The translations under genes and the position numbers were made by a program. A stretch of DNA of 64,000 nt from Hirundichthys speculiger. Its lineage: Eukaryota; Chordata; Actinopteri; Beloniformes; Exocoetidae. Location: positions 124,001 to 188,000 of the forward strand of contig JAGFBZ010002139.1 of NCBI GenBank assembly GCA_018398805.1, in the 5' to 3' direction. Position 1 is the stretch's first letter; every line of letters starts with the position of its first letter. Under the pieces are notes generated by a model, which saw only the letters and a program-made list of their open reading frames with translations, was not told the origin of the DNA and made no database searches. This document shows positions 21,540 through 34,246 of this stretch, piece by piece.

Positions 21540-22864
21540 CTCGGCGGCTGTCAGCTGTCTTCACGCTTCGGTAAAGAGCAGACGGCTGAGTCCTGCTGCA
21601 GCTCTGTCTCCTGGCAGATGGAGAACAGAGTAATTTAAAGTTCATGAACTGCCGCCGCATTCAAACAAAGCAGTCCAGAGTCGATGGATTTATTTTCTCT
21701 TCCATGTTTGTGAACCAGGTCTTGTTCAGAGAAAGTACATTTTTGTGTGCGTGCAGACGTACAGGGTCGGCAGGCGGGTGTCGCTGCTCGGCAGTAATAA
21801 TAGCTGTCTCCCGCCGGTCCGCAGGAAAGGTCAGACGTCTTTTCCGTTGTGACCTGCAGCTCTCCGGCGGGTCGGCCGCTGTGCATTTGAACATCGCTGC
21901 AGCAGACTAACCGTCAAATAATGAGCTCCCCAAAAAGTTTAGGAAATGGGTTTGCCCTTGAATTCTATTAAGCTAAAAAACAGCGAGAGTTGAGCTGTTT
22001 CTGGCGACGGTGACCTGCATCCTGGTACTAGCATCCAACATCCACTGAGAATGGATGAGATTCAGGAGGCAGATGGAGTTAGGACACGGGCAGAAACGTC
22101 AGTAATTCTTGTGTTTGACAGATCTGAGGGCAGCTTTGCTTTGAACTTGCTCTCTGTTTAGTTGCTTTTGATCACGTGTTTTTACAGTTAAGCCCTAATT
22201 GGGGTTGGTCCAACGCATTTTGCAAACCTCCTGCATTTTCATGTCCTTGTGCTTCCAAAATCCAAGTTAAATATATTGGAGGATTATGCATTTTAAGTTG
22301 CTGCCCTCAGGCTTTGGAGCAGATTACCGGTTCCAATCAAATCTGCTATAAACATTGGCTACTTTTAAATCCTTCCTAAACACTCCCCACTTTGACCGAT
22401 GTAATCCAGCTCCAGCAGAGATTTGCTCATTATTTTTGCTTCCTGTTTATTACGTTTAACCTGATTATCTAGTTTTCTTGTTTAGTTTCTCTGTCGACAT
22501 CTGCAGCTTTGAGATGTTCTTCATTAAGAATGATAAATAAAAACAAAGCGCCTCGTCAGTGTCGCTGGAAACATGGAAGCCATCTGAGAATCTTTTCATT
22601 CATGGTTAACGTGGTGAACAAACAGAACAGACTTTCGTTTGCTCAGAAAATAAAAAGCTTAAAAAATCTAATGTGCAAATGTGTGGTACCCCCAGCAATG
22701 CGACAGCAAGCCAGTGGCAGTTATTCAGCAGTATGTTGCTTTACAGCGGCTACCTTTGCCCCCCCGCACCCCCTCCAGGTGCCGTTCCCGGGCCGCTGCT
22801 CCATGTCGCCCCCTACAGCTGAGCACAGACCGCATCATCACCACCACAAAGTGCTTGCAGAGAT
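21540..22864. other. Non-coding or unassigned, partly CpG-rich
   Basis: 21750-21900 is relatively rich in CG dinucleotides and holds overlapping frames of 77-88 codons on both strands, none with recognisable features. A decayed LINE-like ending may lie at about 22300-22380 (CTTTGGAGCAGATTACCGG), but this is weak. Confidence 0.3.
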
Positions 22865-23131
22865 TAGAGATGCAACGGTTACCGGTATTACGGTAAAGCA
22901 TGGTAAAATTTTATGCGATAACGATTACCGTTAATGTTTGACTTCATCTCATTATCGCGGTCGATTACCAGGATGTGTAATATCAGCCTCATTCAAGTCT
23001 GCGAGCGACTGTGTCTCGCGTGAATATGTAGCTTGTAACATAGGTATCGTAACGTGAGCATGGAGGAAAGTGGTGATAGCACGCAGGACATTTACCAACC
23101 CACTACTAAAAGGACGAAATCCAAGGTCTGG

Positions 23132-23189
<58 letters not shown>

Positions 23190-24085
23190 TTTTTTTTTTT
23201 TCTAAGACTGCAGAGGGACAACTGGTGGAGGACAGTTATCCTGTCTGCAGAGCACTTGTTTACATTTTATTGTAATTTGTAGAAGCAACTTGAAGGAGCT
23301 AAGGCTAATGCTTCACGCTATTGAGATGTTTGACCAAGAGTAACCTGGTCGACGCGCTTCGCTAACTCACATTTCCTAAACGTTACCGTTGTGTGTCGAT
23401 CGAAAAATGACCAGAACGATGTTCTTCTGATGCAGTTAAAATATTAATATTATTCCATTAACTGATCCGAAAACCATAACGCCGGCAGTTAGCGCCACAG
23501 CAGTCAAAAACCTTTTGCCCTTCCGGGTCAAACACTAACCAATAACAGGCAGCTACCTTTATACCTGACCCTCAGGTAACAACACAGCGACACCCACAGA
23601 CACACAGAGAGAATTACAATTCAGAGCAACATATTTGGCTCCTAAACAACTGTTTCTTTATTTAGACATTTATACTTATTTAAGGTTCAGCTTAAAGTCC
23701 AAAGTTTATTTCATTTGAACTTGCACTATAATTTTTGTTCTTGATAATTGTTTGCATATATTGACTCACTATGGTTGTTAAAGTGTTTATTTAAATTTGC
23801 ACCAGACAAATCAGCTTTGTTCCTGTTATTTATTTTGTTCATTTAAAATAAAATCTCTTTCTGTGCCAGTTGTTTGCCCTTTTAATGTGAAAGTTTCATT
23901 TTGACAAGATTTTGGCTTCTGATGTTTCAATATGACAAGAAAATCACAAGATTCTGTGAAATTATTTAAATGTATGTGTTTTGGACATTTGTACAGCAAT
24001 TGAGAACACCGTGATAATATTATAAACCGCGATAATTTGGTCACTATAATCGAGATATCAAATTTTCTATATCATTACGTCCCTA
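22865..24085. mobile_element. Non-autonomous hAT element (family C)
   Basis: Left terminus TAGAGATGCAACGGT; right terminus ATCATTACGTCCCTA, imperfect inverted repeats. Flanks GCAGAGAT and ACAGAGAG share six of eight bases, consistent with an old 8-bp duplication. It contains a (CA)n(TA)n microsatellite at 23131-23188 and no transposase. Confidence 0.75.
23131..23188. repeat. Compound (CA)n(TA)n microsatellite
   Basis: ACACAC run followed by TATATA, inside the hAT element. Confidence 0.95.
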
Positions 24086-24093
24086 ACAGAGAG

Positions 24094-26131
24094 ATACATT
24101 TTTCTGCTCTCAGACAGTCAGGAAACGCCGGGTCTCCCACTTGTATTTAGGAATCAGAATTTCCTAGTTCCAAGTTGGAAGTTTCAACCGGAACACCCCC
24201 TGAAATTGTGATTCTAACTGGGAAAATGTGGGAAACCTCATGTGTCCTCAGTTCAGAGTCCAACACGGTTCTGTTTGGATCAACAAAGCAAACAGCCTCA
24301 TTTTGTTCTCTTTTTATTTATTTGCTACGCTGTTTGTGTGCATTAAAAACAGCGTTAAAGCTCATTCACCAACTTCGCCGCTGGATCATGCTCAGCTCAG
24401 GTGTTACGATCTGATTTCTGGTTTCTTGTGTAAATGAAGCGCTCTGTTTGGCACAGATATACGGGAAACCGGTCAACTTTTAAAAAAGGGCACAAGATGT
24501 GATTTTTAAAAATGTCTTTTTATTTAAAAATAATTTATATTTTGACCTCATGTGCTGAAGGTTTATGTCAAACGTGTGTCAGAAATATCATTTCAACCAT
24601 TGAAACCATTCTGATATATAGAAATAAAAAGTTTTGTGTTGAGCCTGCACGCTCATAAACACTGTAATTACTGGATATTAAATCAATCCAATAATAATAA
24701 TCAGGTACCTTTAGGTGTGTTTCCTGTTTTAGAACCCGCTGGGTTCTGCCCAGCAGTCAGCTGCTTTTCCTCTTAAATGTGAAAAGGTCCATGAGTCATG
24801 AGAGCACGTCGGGTCTCGAACGCTCCTCAGATTTGGGGCATTTGCCGCCACCTTACTGGTAAAATACATTTTGAGGCAAACGACACCAGAGTTGAGAATA
24901 AAGAGCTGATAGCTTCCATGGCTCTCCGTGATGTTTGTAAAAAACGATACAGCAAAAGCTCGTAATTTTCACCAAACACCACCCGCTAATCTCTGCTCTG
25001 AAATGAAATGAAATGGCATTTATTGTTTATGAATGAAATTAATAGGTGGATTAACAAAGTTAATCTAATACATGGATTATCTTTGTTAATCCATGCATTA
25101 GGTACAATTAAAGTCCCCTTTAACACATTTAATGTTAATCAGAATTATTAAAAGCAAACAGAGAGCAGAGGCTCGTCATGAGAAGAGCCTGGTTACGGGA
25201 GACATCAGGTCAAATCGGGAAACCTTTTCCAAATCTCTTCAATTTGTGATATTCACAACTTCGCTGGGAGATATTGGAGCGAGGGCGAACCTTTTCAGTG
25301 CCGAATACTGGAGCAAAATGATGAAAGTTAGCTTTTTAATCACTGGAACATCTGCTGACTCTCTGATCAGTGACGTTTGATGAAGAGCTCGTATTTGATC
25401 TGAGCAGCCGTTAACGGCTGGAGAGCTATCTGCACAACTCTCCTAGAAATTTCATTGTTGCACTCAGAAAATGATATGCACTTAAATTATATGCACTGGG
25501 TGGCTTTTATGTCCCTCGATGAGCCTTTTACTGCAGTTTTATATTAGTATTATAGCAGTTAAACGTGCATTGAGTTTGATGATGAGAAGTGGTCAAAGCC
25601 GGCAGCAGGATATCAATGACAGTGACTTCTCTGAACCTTTCCTTTCTTTCTTAATCTTTTTATTTATTTATTTATTTTTTAGTGTAGAGGGACATTGTAT
25701 ATTAATGAATATTTAAAATAGCCAGAAGGCTCATTTGCATTGGCAGTCCCCCTGTAGGACTCAATTAAAAACTACATACAATGTTACGGGACACACAGTA
25801 TAAATAATATAAAACATAGACATGGTCTCGATCACACATTTGTAACAACAGAAGAAAGTCAGAATGGAAAGAATAAAAAAAGGCAGCCATGTTGATTGCA
25901 GACCGGAGGAGGGACCAGATCATAAGAAGGTAAAGTGCAAGTGCAAAAGTGATTTTAGCAATATGATGGAAAATGCTCAAATTATTGCACGTTGCCCATT
26001 TGCACTGGTTTTTAAAATGCATAGTACGTTGTACGGATTTTTACAGTGCATTAGCAAGTATGCATTTATGGTTAAACCCAAGTAAGCGAGATTGTATATA
26101 GAGTACATGAGTATATATATGTATGCATATA
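24094..26131. other. Non-coding stretch
   Basis: No gene, RNA gene or element ends recognised. The short open frames have no family features. GGCAGTCCCCCTGTAGGACTC near 25742 may mark an old repeat that I cannot classify. Confidence 0.35.
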
Positions 26132-26497
26132 CAGTCATGGAAAAAATTATTAGACCACCCTTGTTTTCTTCAGTTTCTTGTTCATTTTAATGCCTGGTAC
26201 AAATAAAGGTACATTTGTTTGGACAAACATAATGATAACCATAAAGATTGCTCATAAGAATTTTATTTAAGAGCTGATATCTTACCATTTTCCATGGTTT
26301 TCTTGATTATAACCTAAATCACTTAAGTTTTTACATCAATAGCTATGGCGTTGTACTGCCAAAAACACTGCTTTTATACATTCAGTCTTTTCTTTTCTGT
26401 CTGTTTTAGTCACATGATGACGTTTAGTGGTACCAGGTATTAAAATGAACAAGAAAATGAAGAAAAAATGGTGGTCTAATAATTTTTTCCATGACTG
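26132..26497. mobile_element. Tc1/mariner-type MITE
   Basis: Perfect 28-bp inverted ends (26132-26159 and 26470-26497), starting CAGTCATGGAAAAAATTATT. The next ~40 bp are also inverted, with mismatches. The left flank is TA; the right flank is CA, likely a mutated TA. At 366 bp it carries no transposase. Confidence 0.92.
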
Positions 26498-26637
26498 CAT
26501 ATTTTTTGTATGCATCTTTTTTTGTGTGTGTTTGTGTGTGCACTACGAGGCTGACAACTCCCTCATCTCACATATAAAACAGTGTTTACTGGCACATTTT
26601 GAATCCTGAGAAGAATTTAAGAAATAAAAGAAATTCA

Positions 26638-27020
26638 GGGGCAGCAGGGTGTCTTGGCGGTCTCTGTTGTCTCCCGCCTAGAAGGTTCCTGGTCTGGACC
26701 TCAGCAGGTCTTTCTGTGTGGAGTCTCCATGATCTCCTGGTGCTTGTGTGGGTTTCCTCTAGGTTCTCCAGCTTCCTCCATCAGTCGAAAGACCTGCATG
26801 TCAGGTTACCTGCTGGTTCTAGATCACCTGTAGGACTGATTGAGAGTGTTCACTGTTGTTGGTCTACATGTGGCCCTGTGATGGACTGGACACCTGTTCA
26901 GGTGGACCCCTGCCTTTAGACCTGAAGAGAGCTGGGATAGACTCCAGCAGATCCCTGAGACCCTGCAGAGGATTAAACTGGTCTAAATGATTGATGGATG
27001 GATGGATGGATGGATGGTAA
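26638..27020 (-). repeat. Degenerate copy of the teleost interspersed repeat
   Basis: The reverse orientation of the 15139-15516 family. GTTCCTGGTCTGGACC, GACCTGCATGTCAGGTTA, GTGATGGACTGGACACCTG and AGCTGGGATAGACTCCAGC are recognisable, and it ends in GATG repeats. Confidence 0.75.
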
Positions 27021-27076
27021 AGAAATTCAGAAATATGTCGAGCTGACTGCCCCACTTGAACTTCTTCAAAAACAAA

Positions 27077-28453
27077 GGGTGAATCTCAATTCCTCCCTCA
27101 ACCCTCAATCTCAAAAATGCGCACTCCCGCTAAGTGCTAGTGCTGTCCCGATTCTTAGAACGTCAAATTAAGGGGCGAGTTTGAGAGCTGTATCGCCCTC
27201 AACATTGAGATTCTCCGACACCACCATTAGTAGTAAGGGCTACCCAGAAGGCACTGGGTAATTTAGCCAAGACATCTTCGAAAAGGATGGCGACAAAAAA
27301 AGCTAGCTACAAATGTAAGTATCTTAGTAGTTCTTAAAGATATAAATATTACGGAACCATCTTATTGTCTTTGTTTGAGACTTTTTTCGTGGATTAATAT
27401 CGTTGTTGCGATTAATTTTTTTACTTTACGATGTTTGCTGCCGGACCGGCGGTCCCAGGCCGACTTTGCGTTACTTGTATAACTTGTTGTGTAGCGACGG
27501 AGGACTGAATAATGTATCCTCTATTGTGTTATTTGCTAATATTATTTAGAGAATATACAGCGCTCTTTTCAATGTTATCCCTGTGTCATTTCAGGGAATA
27601 CAGAGACAACACGGACTCTGATACATTTCAGTCTGAAGATGTAACTGCACTCCAGGGGTGTCCCATTTCTAAGTCACAAGATAGCCTTGACTCTTACTTT
27701 AGAGCAGTGGTTCTCAATTATTTTCTGCTGCGCCCCCTTGGAAGTAAAAAACATTTTGCGCCCCCCCTCCTCCACACCGCGACTATAAATAGTATAATTT
27801 GTCTTTAAAATTATTGTAAGTACACCCTTTGCATAACAGCGTATCCTTATTAACATTAAGGGAAACAAAAAAAAAAGAAATATAGATCAACTTATAACAA
27901 AGATTATCTTTATGAAAATAGTTTTTTAGTCTGTAAAGATTTAAAGTGCATCAATCCCACCGTAGTCACAGTGAAGCCAAGCGCTACATCAGCATCGTCA
28001 TATTTCCTCGTCTTAACTTTCTGGTGACTTTCGTTTGTCTCATTATCTCCGTCTCTCTCCATCATTGTTTTCATTCCTGTTAAATATTTTTCCCTGGTGT
28101 CTCTTGAGTGGTGTCACTTCATATTTCCTGCTCTGTGCTGCGTGCACACATGTCCGTGCAAAAAACCGACACAATATAGCTAATACTCCCTGAACCCACT
28201 GGGACAATGAGAGCGCCACTGCCACCTACTGGAGTATGTGTGCAATTACACTTTATTCCACTACGGCAAAAAAACAAACATGTTCCCTGGGGTCACACGC
28301 GCCCCCCCCCGGCATCGCACAGCGCCCCCCCCCCAAGGGGTCCCGCCCCACTATTTGAAGGACTGCTTTAGAGGGTTAAGATTGAGGGCCAAACATTGAG
28401 GGTTAAGGGCGAGGGTTGAGATTGAGGGTTAAGAGAGGAATTGGAATTGGCCC
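27077..28453. mobile_element. DNA transposon relic with inverted ends, superfamily uncertain
   Basis: Left end GGGTGAATCTCAATTCCTCC; right end GAGAGGAATTGGAATTGGCCC, imperfectly inverted for about 40 bp including AACCCTCAATCTCAA. Possible AAA flanks. Inside, ATGGCGACAAAAAAAGCTAG followed by GTAAGT (27289-27319) looks like a first exon with a splice donor. A hAT element has inserted at 27705-28365. Confidence 0.65.
27705..28365. mobile_element. Non-autonomous hAT element nested in 27077-28453
   Basis: Starts CAGTGGTTCTCAATTA and ends CTATTTGAAGGACTG. Exact 8-bp duplication CTTTAGAG on both sides (27697-27704 and 28366-28373). GCGCCCCC runs near both ends; no transposase. Confidence 0.93.
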
Positions 28454-29703
28454 AAATACTTCCCAGAGGACGCCATCCATCTCCCTCAGATACGTGAGGC
28501 GAAGCAAACGCGTCCCCCCCAAGCGGCATTATGGCATCGGGGAGCTCAAGGCGGGAAACAGAGATCCGGGAAAAGCTCTCTGTGTCGGCCGGTTCTGTCG
28601 CTCGTTAGAGCGCCTCATCACCCAAAATTACCCTAAAAAAAGCCTGGATCCCCAGTGAATGTTGTTCGGAGGCCTTTTAGAGGCCTTTTCATCACAGAGG
28701 TATGAAATATGGAAAAGGTAGCAAATTTAAAACAATGAAAAAAAGGAACTGATTTTAAAGATACACAAGTGAATCCAACTATGTAGGATATATCAGTTTT
28801 ATTTTCAATAACACGGCGTTTCAGGAGAACTGTACACATGATGCATATATTTACACACACAGTTCGTTTTGATGAGACTCAGCGTCTCTTCCAAAGTGTT
28901 CGGAGTATTAAATGTTTAAATTCCATTACATTCCACAGATTTCCCTTTGGTTGCTCAGACCATCTTCTGGGCATCTTCCTGGGCTGCCGTCGGTTGCTGA
29001 GTTCCTGTCAGTGAGCATCGGCCATAAATAACATCAGACGAGCATGCACATTCACTCGGCCTCGGGAACAGAAGACGATTATCAAGACACAAGAGTCAAG
29101 CAGCTAAAAATGTTTCAGTCACCAAATCCCAACATTTGAATTGTCTTGTTTATTCTGCTTTTTGTTCACACCCAAAAGAAAACAGCAATAAAGCATTACA
29201 AATGTTTTTTTTTTTTTTTTATTTATTTCCTTTACTGAAAAACCATTTATGACGTTACGATACGCACTCAATTGTCACATTTACGCAGTTACATCGTCTG
29301 TTTATTAACCTCCGTAACAGCATCGGGTCATGAACGGGATCTGATTGAACTCGTGCCAAAGAGGATTTCAGGCAGCTGGCAGGCAAACACAAATGCTACC
29401 TGTCTATAGAGCTGCAGGAACCAACAAACAAACAAACAAGCAAACAAGCGGCCACTGAGTGAAAATACTCATTAGGTGAGAAGCGAACGCTCGTTCAGGA
29501 CGCTCTGATGGCGTTTTCACGCTGTTAATGACACACACACACACACTCCTAAAGCACACTGCATGTTGAGTCTGTCCAGACCGTAATCTGATTAAAAAAC
29601 AACCTTCTGACAGAATGTCCTGTTTTCTATGGGATGGCATGGAAATAATAATTGAAAAGAAAAAAATAGTATTTATTTGAATAAAGCAGTCATGCTCATC
29701 ATG
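28454..29703. other. Non-coding stretch
   Basis: No coding similarity. A T-rich run lies near 29204 and a short CA repeat near 29530. Confidence 0.4.
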
Positions 29704-29705
29704 TA

Positions 29706-30523
29706 TGGAGCCCCGTTTAGGTCATAATTCAATGAATAAATGAGTCTTATTATGAAATATGTATCCATTATTATGAAATGTTTCCCATTATTATGAAATA
29801 AATGTTTATTATTATGAAATATTTCCCATTATTATGAAAAAATGTTATTATTATGAAATATATTTTATTATTATTTAATCTTAGTTTAGTGCATAATAGT
29901 TTATTTCAGAATGTCTTTTTTATTTAAGAATTCATTTTTACATAATGGCTTCCTTTTTCATAAGAATGAGCTTTTACATAATAATGACATTTTGCCAGTG
30001 GGCGGGACCAGTGGTTGACCTGCACGCTCATTGGCTGATCCTTCTCCATTCTACGCTCTGACATCGACTAGTTTTGGCCGTGAGGTCCCGTTAGCAGCGG
30101 GCCGTGGCGTCATCAAGGTGCGCTCCTAGTCCAATTGTAGCCATGGCAGCTTGGACTGAGCTACGGGAAACCTTGACGTTTCTTAGTCGATGTCAACTTT
30201 TAACCGTGAACTGAGGTGCATTCTGCCACCTACTGGCCTGGAGTATATACATTGCACCTCTCGCCCACTATCGATATTCACTGTTCTGTTGCTTATGCCT
30301 GAATGAAAGAGCAGCCAATCACATAAATGGCTCCGCCCCCTCTGCTGTGATTGACACACAAATCATTCTTATGAAAAACAAAGCCATTATTATGTAAAAG
30401 CTCATTTTTATGAAAAACGAAACCATTATCATAATAATGGGAAATATTTCATAATAATAAACACCTGTATTTCATAATAATAGACTCATTTATTCATTGA
30501 ATTATGACCCAAACGGGGCTCCA
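29706..30523. mobile_element. MITE with ~50-bp inverted ends and TA duplication
   Basis: Ends TGGAGCCCCGTTTAGGTCAT and its near-perfect inverse, continuing through AATTCAATGAATAAATGAGTC. TA flanks both sides (29704-29705 and 30524-30525). Subterminal regions are arrays of TTATTATGAAAT-like units in opposite orientation. The central core has a smaller inverted pair, GACATCGACTA/TAGTCGATGTC. No protein. Confidence 0.88.
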
Positions 30524-30525
30524 TA

Positions 30526-31079
30526 ATCGTGGAGCAAAAGGCCACATGAGCCTCAGAAAACACAAAGCGGCTGCTGCTCTGATGCTACTTCCTCTGCAGG
30601 GATTAAAAGTCTAAATCAACAGGGAATTCTTCCACGAGACGGCAGCCATGCGTGAATATTGCGTGTGGCATTTGAGGAGGGTGTGAGAGAAACTGTAATT
30701 ACATAACGCGGAGTTTTAATAGGCACACAGAGTGTGTCACCTCATTGAGTAGCGGCACTCAAAGGGATTAGTTGCACACAGCAACGTTAGCTTTCATCTT
30801 CCACGGAGGAGAAGAAGTGGTGCCTCTGCTCGCATGTTGATGTTTTTGAGGGGAAAGAAAATGCATTTACGCTCCCTATGAGCAAATTCAATCATGTTTT
30901 TCTTCTACTTCAATTACCTGATAAATGAAGGAGGTAAACTCAGGCTGTTTTTTTTTTTTATTACTTTACAGTCAACTACATTAGCAGCTCCGCGTGTTAT
31001 GACACGCTCACTTAGCGGTTTAGCGCAGCACGTTGCCCCAGCGTAAACGTGGTCGAAACGTACGATCTAACATTTAAAC
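30526..31079. other. Non-coding stretch
   Basis: Nothing recognised. Confidence 0.4.
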
Positions 31080-31174
31080 CAGCCTTTCTCAACCGGGGTC
31101 GCGGCACACTGGGGTGTTGTCTGGCTGCTTCAGGGGTGTCGTCAAAAAAATGACCTATTCTGACATTTCATCTA

Positions 31175-31934
31175 CAGTGGTACCTCTACTTACGAACGTT
31201 TCAACATACGAAATTTTCAGGTTATGAAACGCCTCAAAGGGAAAATATTGCCTCTCGTTACGAAAGAAATTTCAGGTTTACGAAAGTCATAAATCCAGTA
31301 GCGCTGCTACTTGCAGCTCCCAGAGTTTACTGAACGTAAACATAGTTGTCGGCTCCGTATCTCGGTTTGAAAGCGGTGCGTCCGAGCTGCTCTGCCATTG
31401 GCTATCGCTTAGCATCTTCCTGGCATCCCATTGGCTAGGAGGGCCCCTTGTCTGCATGAGCGTAACCCAGCAACCAAGTCAACGAACAATTTTTACCTCC
31501 GCCAAGGAGGTTATGTTTTTGCCGGCATTTATCTGTCTGTCTGTGTTCAAGATAACTCTAAAAGTTATGGATGGATTTTGATGAAATTTTCAGGAGTTGT
31601 CAGAAATGTGAAAAGGAAGAACTGATTTCATTTTGGCTGTGATCCGGAAGAAATCCTGGATTCTGGATCACTTTCAAATTTTCGATAATTGTTGCGTTTA
31701 GTGGAGGTCTGAGCTCTCTGAGTGCTTTTCTAGTTCTAACATGTATTTCTTACAGGTTTTTATGTCATTTCATGTATTATTTATAATTTATTAAAAAAAA
31801 TAATGTTTGAATTTTGGGGGATTTGGAAAGGATTAGGACATTTACATGGCATTTACATGGTCTCTACTTAAGAAATTTTCAGGTTACAAAACTACTTCCA
31901 GAATCAATTAATTTCATAAGTAGAGATACCACTG
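31175..31934. mobile_element. Pogo/Tigger-like MITE nested in the hAT element
   Basis: Ends CAGTGGTACCTCTACTTACG and TTCATAAGTAGAGATACCACTG (inverted, near-perfect), with TA on both sides (31173-31174 and 31935-31936). The terminus is the well-known Tigger-type sequence. No transposase. Confidence 0.9.
31490..31738 (+). repeat. CCGCCAAGGAGG-type interspersed repeat nested in the Tigger MITE
   Basis: Runs from ACCTCCGCCAAGGAGGTTATG through ATGGATTTTGATGAAATTTTC to GAGTGCTTTTCTAGTT. This block is widely dispersed in animal genomes. Its boundaries here are approximate. Confidence 0.75.
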
Positions 31935-32573
31935 TATAAATATATGAATGCACACATAAATACATACTTTTTGTCTATGAATGAATGAATAAATAAATAA
32001 ATAAGACACATAATTGGACATGAAATGAATAATATAAATATGTCTCACATACCCATTTCCCAATGTTAACAACGTCAGTACGGGGTCAGCGTAAGGTCAA
32101 CGTGACTGCCCAGTTAGCTTACATCGTAATATCAAATAACCGCTGGAATTTTTCACAGATAGCAAAGAGAACTTTTTAGCAGCATCGTGGATGGTTTTCT
32201 AAAAAGAAAAGCCCCACAGGAACGGAACATCACAGAGGAGCCGACTTCTTCATCAAGCCTTCATCCACCAGCTCTGAATCTGCTCCATAGGTACCAAAGG
32301 TAGCTGCTAGCGATAAGGCTAAAAAGAGGCAATACAAGGATGATGGATGGAAGCAAGCACATCACGGATGAAAAGAAGCTTTCCTGCTGAGGCCTACTCT
32401 GGTGCAGTTATCCTGTTCAGGTTATTTAAACTAAATAAACGGGACGTATGCATTTACAGTCGGAGTGATGCAGTGTGGCTTTGGATTATATTTTACTCTG
32501 GGGTGTCGTGAGATTTTATTCACTTTTGAAAGGTGTCGTGACTGTAAAAAGGTTGAGAAAGGCTGTTCTAAAC

Positions 32574-33470
32574 ACACAACTTGTCACAGTAACGAGAGAG
32601 CTGAGTGACTCCCTTCACCGGGACGGGATTCAGCCCGGTCTGCAGTCGCGCGGTGGGTAGCGAGGTTGCGCTTTACTGCACATGGCGGGAAATGGCATGT
32701 CGGCGAGGTCGACGACGCCAGCGAGCTGCCTGGTGACATGATGAAACAGACCCCGATATCAGGGAGCAAACAGAGAGCGCACCATAGGGAACAGAAACCA
32801 ACGCTGTTACATAATTTTGCCATCGGGCATGTAGAGAGAGAGAGAGAGAGAAAAAAAACCTAGAGCAGGAAAAAGATAATATTTGTTCTCCTGTTTCATC
32901 AATTGCGTCTTCCTGCCTGAGGTCTGCATGTGAACTTCTGCACAGTACTGCAAAAAAAAAAAGAAAAAACTAACACGCAGTTGTCCTGAATACATAACAA
33001 GAAGCTGCATGGAGGCCAACCACGTCTGCTGAATGGGCTTATAATTCATAGAAACTATGGCACTTGCCGTCATATTTTATACTTTGACACGACTGTATTA
33101 ACTGTAAGGCAGCATTTCTGAATGAACAAAAAAAAAAAAAAGACATTGAGGAAGAAAAGGTGGTTTGTAGTTTTCCCCTGCAACATCGTGACAAAGTGTA
33201 TGTACATGTGACCCCCTTTAATCTACACACATTTCTTTGGTTTAAACTTAAGTCTGACTTCCCTCTAAGTGCATCGAAAACATCCTTCGTCTCTTTCTCT
33301 ACGTTTTTGTTTTCCGGCCCTCGTCCTTCTCAGCTTCTTGGTTCTCAGATACCGGCGGGAACAATGTTTCCTTTGTGGGGAAGATTAGAGATATCAGGGG
33401 GAATTCTCTAAATCAGTTAATGCAGCTTGTCCCCCAAACACCTGGTCCTCTTTTCACTGACATCCGTTAA
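32574..33470. other. Non-coding stretch
   Basis: A short GA microsatellite at about 32832-32851. Otherwise nothing recognised. Confidence 0.4.
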
Positions 33471-33479
33471 TGCTCTTTT

Positions 33480-33720
33480 AAAAACAGATTAACCGTCTTC
33501 AACTCCATCTCCCTGACTGTTAAAAGCCTTTGATTCAACAGGCTCCAGCGTTGGTGGAGATTATAAAATCAGGCTTTTTTAAGCGAGCTGCCGTGGAAGC
33601 TCGACTTCAGGAGCTCAGACCAGAGAATTACAGGCCGTTATCTATGTTTTCATTTCCGCTTGTAGGTCCTGTGAAACTGCTCTTCTGAAAGTTCGGTATC
33701 TAAAGAGCTATTCGTGAACG
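33480..33720 (+). pseudogene. Very decayed LINE reverse transcriptase fragment
   Basis: Sequence equivalent to ELRPENYRPLSMFSFPL (about 33610-33660) resembles the NYRPVSNLPFLSK motif of L2-type elements, preceded by poorly matching DNA. Only this short match supports the call. Confidence 0.35.
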
Positions 33721-34089
33721 ATTCTCGTCTCTCTGACAGTTTGGATCTCATGACAGAGGCTGCTGGTCCGTCATGTTCCTGTTCTGTTTGCTCTAAAAGT
33801 TTCTCCTGTCCATCATAAACCTCTCCAGAAACATCTATCTGGTGATGTTCAACTGTACTGATCCTCTGAAAAGCTCAGGTTCTGTCATCTTCAGCTAAAA
33901 TCAGAAAAGAAAGGATGTCTGATCACTGATCGATGCAATGGACAATGGACAATGTGACTCATTTCTATTGTGTGCAATATACATACATATTCATTGACAT
34001 GTGCAATATACATACTCACTGACGTGCAATAACTTCTCAGGTGTAGTAATCACTACCAACATATCCTTGTAAATAAAGTCAGAGTTATT

Positions 34090-34246
34090 ATTTATTATAT
34101 ATTCTCTATTGTAGTTATTGTTTGTTTTTATTATTGTCTTATCCTTTTCTCTTTTTTATTGCTATTCTCACTGCTGCTGTAACATTGTAAATTTCCCCAT
34201 TGTGGGACAAATAAAGGAATATCTTATCTTATCTTATCTTATCTTA
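34090..34246 (+). repeat. LINE 3' end with TCTTA tail
   Basis: AATTTCCCCATTGTGGGACA then AATAAAGGAATA and repeated TCTTA, the 3' end of a 5'-truncated Rex1/L2-type LINE. Confidence 0.75.

Larger units (their letters stand above)
31080..32565. mobile_element. Non-autonomous hAT element containing a nested MITE
   Basis: Ends CAGCCTTTCTCAACCGGGGT and AAAAAGGTTGAGAAAGGCTG. Flanks ATTTAAAC and TTCTAAAC (six of eight identical). GGTGTCGTGA motifs recur near the right end. Confidence 0.85.

Noticed and set aside
21644..21910. Overlapping 77-88-codon ORFs on both strands
   Set aside because: CpG-rich DNA favours open frames. None has a recognisable motif, and both strands are equally open.
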